Shown piece by piece: positions 52,450-54,641 of a stretch of 54,641 nt of DNA (the stretch's first letter is position 1; every line of letters begins with the position of its first letter). The translations under genes were made by a program, and so were the position numbers. Source of the stretch: Thermosediminibacteraceae bacterium (GTDB lineage Bacteria; Bacillota; Thermosediminibacteria; Thermosediminibacterales; Thermosediminibacteraceae); the NCBI GenBank assembly GCA_021890755.1, contig JAKKUQ010000009.1, positions 1-54,641 on the forward strand, read 5' to 3'. The notes under the pieces are model-generated. The model was not told the origin of the DNA and made no database searches. It was given only the letters and a program-made list of their open reading frames with translations.

Positions 52450-53689
52450 TCCTTATCTTTGCCCCGAGACCCTGTAATTTTTCTACTATTCTTTCATAAC
52501 CTCTATCCACATGATGCGCATTCATGACTTCTGTGGTGCCTTCAGCCGCAAGGCCTGCCAGGATAAGAGCAGCTCCCGCTCGAAGGTCCGTAGCTTTTAC
52601 AGGTGCACCGTAAAGTTTTTCTACTCCCTCAATGATAGCACTCCGACCCTCTATCCTAATTTTCGCTCCCATGCGTTTTAGTTCCTCTACGTGCATGAAC
52701 CGGTTTTCAAAAACCGTCTCGATTATGACGCTTGTACCAGTGCATAGGCTAAGATACGCCATCATTTGGGCCTGCATGTCGGTAGGAAAACCCGGATACG
52801 GCATAGTTTTTACATCCACGGCATTTGGTCTTCCTTTTCCTACGACCCTTATGCCATCCTCACACTCGGTGATCTCTACTCCGCATTCGACTAGCTTTGC
52901 AATAAGGGGTTTTATGTGTTCTGCCACTACGTTTTCCACCAGCACATCTCCACACGTAATAGCACCGGCTATCAAATATGTTCCCGCTTCGATCCGGTCC
53001 GGTATCACTGTATATGAAATACCCTTTAAACTTTTAACGCCTTCTATTTTTATAACATCGGTGCCCGCACCTCTGATATGGGCTCCCATGGAATTGAGAA
53101 AGTTCGCCAGATCCACTATTTCCGGCTCTTTAGCGGCGTTTTCTATGACGGTTTGTCCTTCAGCCATAACTGCAGCCATCATTATGTTCTCTGTTGCCCC
53201 AACGCTTGGAAAATCAAGATAAATTACGTTTCCTTTCAGTTTCTCGCACTTTGCCTCCACAAAACCATGTCCCAGTTCGATCTCTGCCCCCAGTGCACTA
53301 AATCCCTTGAGGTGCAAGTCAATTGGACGGCTTCCAATAGCGCATCCCCCGGGCAAAGAAATTTTAGCCCTTCCGAATTTCGCAAGCAGCGGGCCCATCA
53401 CCAAAAAAGAAGCCCTCATCTTTCTTACTAGTTCATAAGGGGCCTCGATAGCATTTACATTCGCAGGATTTATTTTTAAAGCTCTCTCTTTTCTTTCACA
53501 CTTGGCGCCAAGAGCCGAGAGCACTTCTCTCATCACTTTAGCATCTTCTAACTCTGGAACATCATCTATTATGCACTCGCTTTCCGCCAGCAAAGATGCA
53601 GCCATCACAGGTAAAACGGCATTTTTAGCGCTGCTGGCCCTCACAGTCCCTTTAAGTTGTACTCCACCTTCTATGATAAAACTTGCCAA
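52439..53689 (-). CDS. murA: UDP-N-acetylglucosamine 1-carboxyvinyltransferase MurA
   Basis: A 416-residue enzyme for the first committed peptidoglycan step. Lys of [12 protein letters not shown] and the catalytic, fosfomycin-sensitive Cys of [17 protein letters not shown] are intact. The C-terminus has [17 protein letters not shown] and HVDRGYE motifs. It follows ywmB by 17 bp and is probably co-transcribed with it. The UDP-GlcNAc it uses is made by the glmM/glmS block in this window. Confidence 0.98.
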   Translation of the reverse strand: MASFIIEGGVQLKGTVRASSAKNAVLPVMAASLLAESECIIDDVPELEDAKVMREVLSALGAKCERKERALKINPANVNAIEAPYELVRKMRASFLVMGPLLAKFGRAKISLPGGCAIGSRPIDLHLKGFSALGAEIELGHGFVEAKCEKLKGNVIYLDFPSVGATENIMMAAVMAEGQTVIENAAKEPEIVDLANFLNSMGAHIRGAGTDVIKIEGVKSLKGISYTVIPDRIEAGTYLIAGAITCGDVLVENVVAEHIKPLIAKLVECGVEITECEDGIRVVGKGRPNAVDVKTMPYPGFPTDMQAQMMAYLSLCTGTSVIIETVFENRFMHVEELKRMGAKIRIEGRSAIIEGVEKLYGAPVKATDLRAGAALILAGLAAEGTTEVMNAHHVDRGYERIVEKLQGLGAKIRRAD

Positions 53690-53706
53690 TCTCTTTCCCC
53701 CCGAAT

Positions 53707-54462
53707 CTAATACTCAATCGAAATGACCGGTACCCCCATCCAGATGTAAGTCTTATCATCCTCAGCACTGTACCTCATAGCGATATTTACATTGTAACTT
53801 TTTCCCATTATTTCTAGTCTGTCGGAAATCAGAGGACTGTAGCCAACCAGGTTTTGCATTTCAAGATCTTCTATCTTCTCGAAATCATTTATATAAAGCC
53901 TTTCGCGAATCTTTCCGATAATTTTGTCCCGTTCTATCTGATTAAGTTTACCATAAAATGCACCGGAAAGGCAAGTGGTAATTCTTGATTGCCCTCCATT
54001 AGAAGTTATAGCCTGAACAACTTTTCGCTTCGTCTGCTTGAAGATTTTGACATCTTTGCCGGTTACATTAACTGCCAAATATGTTTGTGGTTTCTTTTCG
54101 TATTCCTCAGGCAATTTTACCGATTGCACTATTACTCTAACATGATTACCGTCATGAAGCATTCCCTCTAATATAACTGTCCTATACATGTCATCAGATT
54201 CTAAGATTAAGGAGTAATTTTCATTATCAGTTTTAAAAATTCCAAAAACGTTTTCTGCGATTTGTTTCATATCAGAAAAGTCCATAAAATTTCTGTTTAT
54301 TACAGACCAGTCCGCTATATCAAAGGCTTCGATTTGGGCCCTTGTGGCTGTAAAGGCATCCATCACAAGATCTTCTTCATCCATGCTTAGGGATGTGAGA
54401 GGAGTTAATGGAGTTAATAACATAAAAAAAAGCGCTAAGGCAAATATTTTCATAAATTTCAC
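53707..54462 (-). CDS. ywmB: YwmB family protein (DUF1779)
   Basis: A 251-residue exported protein. The signal peptide ([22 protein letters not shown]) is followed by a mixed alpha/beta domain with [15 protein letters not shown] and a C-terminal [29 protein letters not shown] typical of YwmB. Its function is unknown; its constant position before murA and spoIID suggests an envelope role. GTG 54462 stands six bases behind GGAGGAG. Confidence 0.9.
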   Translation of the reverse strand: MKFMKIFALALFFMLLTPLTPLTSLSMDEEDLVMDAFTATRAQIEAFDIADWSVINRNFMDFSDMKQIAENVFGIFKTDNENYSLILESDDMYRTVILEGMLHDGNHVRVIVQSVKLPEEYEKKPQTYLAVNVTGKDVKIFKQTKRKVVQAITSNGGQSRITTCLSGAFYGKLNQIERDKIIGKIRERLYINDFEKIEDLEMQNLVGYSPLISDRLEIMGKSYNVNIAMRYSAEDDKTYIWMGVPVISIEY

Positions 54463-54528
54463 AAATATCTCCTCCTTGTCGATTTATTCATCTAAATTAT
54501 TACCTCAAAATGTGTCTCTTATACTTGT

Positions 54529-54570
54529 TTAAAAAAAAACTCCCGCTTCTTTTTTAATGAAGCGAGAGCC
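54529..54570 (-). terminator. Terminator of a gene beyond the right edge
   Basis: Stem CTCCCGCTTC / GAAGCGAGAG (one mismatch) followed on the minus strand by GTTTTTTTTT. It would end a minus-strand gene outside the window and isolate ywmB-murA. Nothing else is seen in 54571-54641. Confidence 0.65.
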
Positions 54571-54641
54571 CTAAACGCGAAATCATTTCAAACCGTTTTT
54601 GTGTTTAATTTATTTTTTATTGAACTTACCTTGTTGATGGA

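Overview
The window reads as chromosomal DNA of an anaerobic, endospore-forming, flagellated Firmicute of the clostridial / Thermoanaerobacterales type. The signs are sporulation genes (spoIIID, spoIIQ, spoIID), flagellar rod genes, oxygen-sensitive enzymes (class III ribonucleotide reductase NrdD/NrdG, the [FeFe]-hydrogenase maturase HydF), a selenophosphate synthetase that is itself a selenoprotein, and consistently strong Shine-Dalgarno (SD) sequences. The species cannot be fixed from sequence alone. No tRNA, rRNA, CRISPR array or intact insertion sequence was seen.

Layout. 1-4.6 kb is an AT-rich accessory stretch of small genes (cytidine-deaminase-like, VanZ-like, LysE-like, Nudix) with two decayed genes: a truncated paralogue of a neighbouring membrane protein and a frameshifted GNAT acetyltransferase. 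4.4-10.2 kb is the amino-sugar / c-di-AMP block cdaA-cdaR-glmM-glmS, with a glmS self-cleaving ribozyme before glmS. 10.3-12.5 kb holds a bactofilin-like membrane protein and hydF. 12.5-22.8 kb is a glycerol/dihydroxyacetone regulon: glpP, two small putative glycerol-transporter proteins, glpK, a three-gene glycerol-3-phosphate dehydrogenase module, an HPr-PAS-AAA+ sigma-54 activator, and dhaKLM. 22.9-25.3 kb has plsY, selD (in-frame UGA) and a DUF3343 protein. 25.3-29.7 kb is a lactose/cellobiose-type PTS with its PRD regulator. 29.8-34.6 kb has trmI, mobA, a cupin regulator, an M24 peptidase and an amino-acid permease with a leader peptide. 34.7-39.7 kb has nrdD/nrdG and niaR/niaX. 39.7-46 kb has a beta-aspartyl peptidase, a RocB-like peptidase, a second sigma-54 activator, a cyclic-2,3-diphosphoglycerate-synthetase-like GTPase and a decayed AIR-synthase-like gene. 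46-54.5 kb is the conserved Bacillus/Clostridium block ywmB-murA-spoIID-spoIIQ-spoIIID-mbl-flagellar rod genes.

How they work together. The most striking system is the glycerol regulon. Two almost identical sigma-54 promoters lie before glpP and dhaK. Each is preceded by copies of a 13-bp palindromic motif (GRTA-N5-TAYC) that I propose as the binding site of the activator encoded between them. The activator starts with a complete HPr domain with His15, so it could sense PTS phosphorylation, the same phosphate route that feeds DhaM. Strong terminator hairpins before the transporter-glpK genes and before the dehydrogenase genes are the expected targets of GlpP antitermination. The regulon would thus have sigma-54/PTS control at initiation and glycerol-3-phosphate control at elongation.

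Other points of interest are a likely AUU start codon in plsY, long inverted repeats around the start regions of spoIIQ and of a lipoprotein gene, and a niacin-repressor operator placed exactly between the -35 and -10 boxes of niaX.
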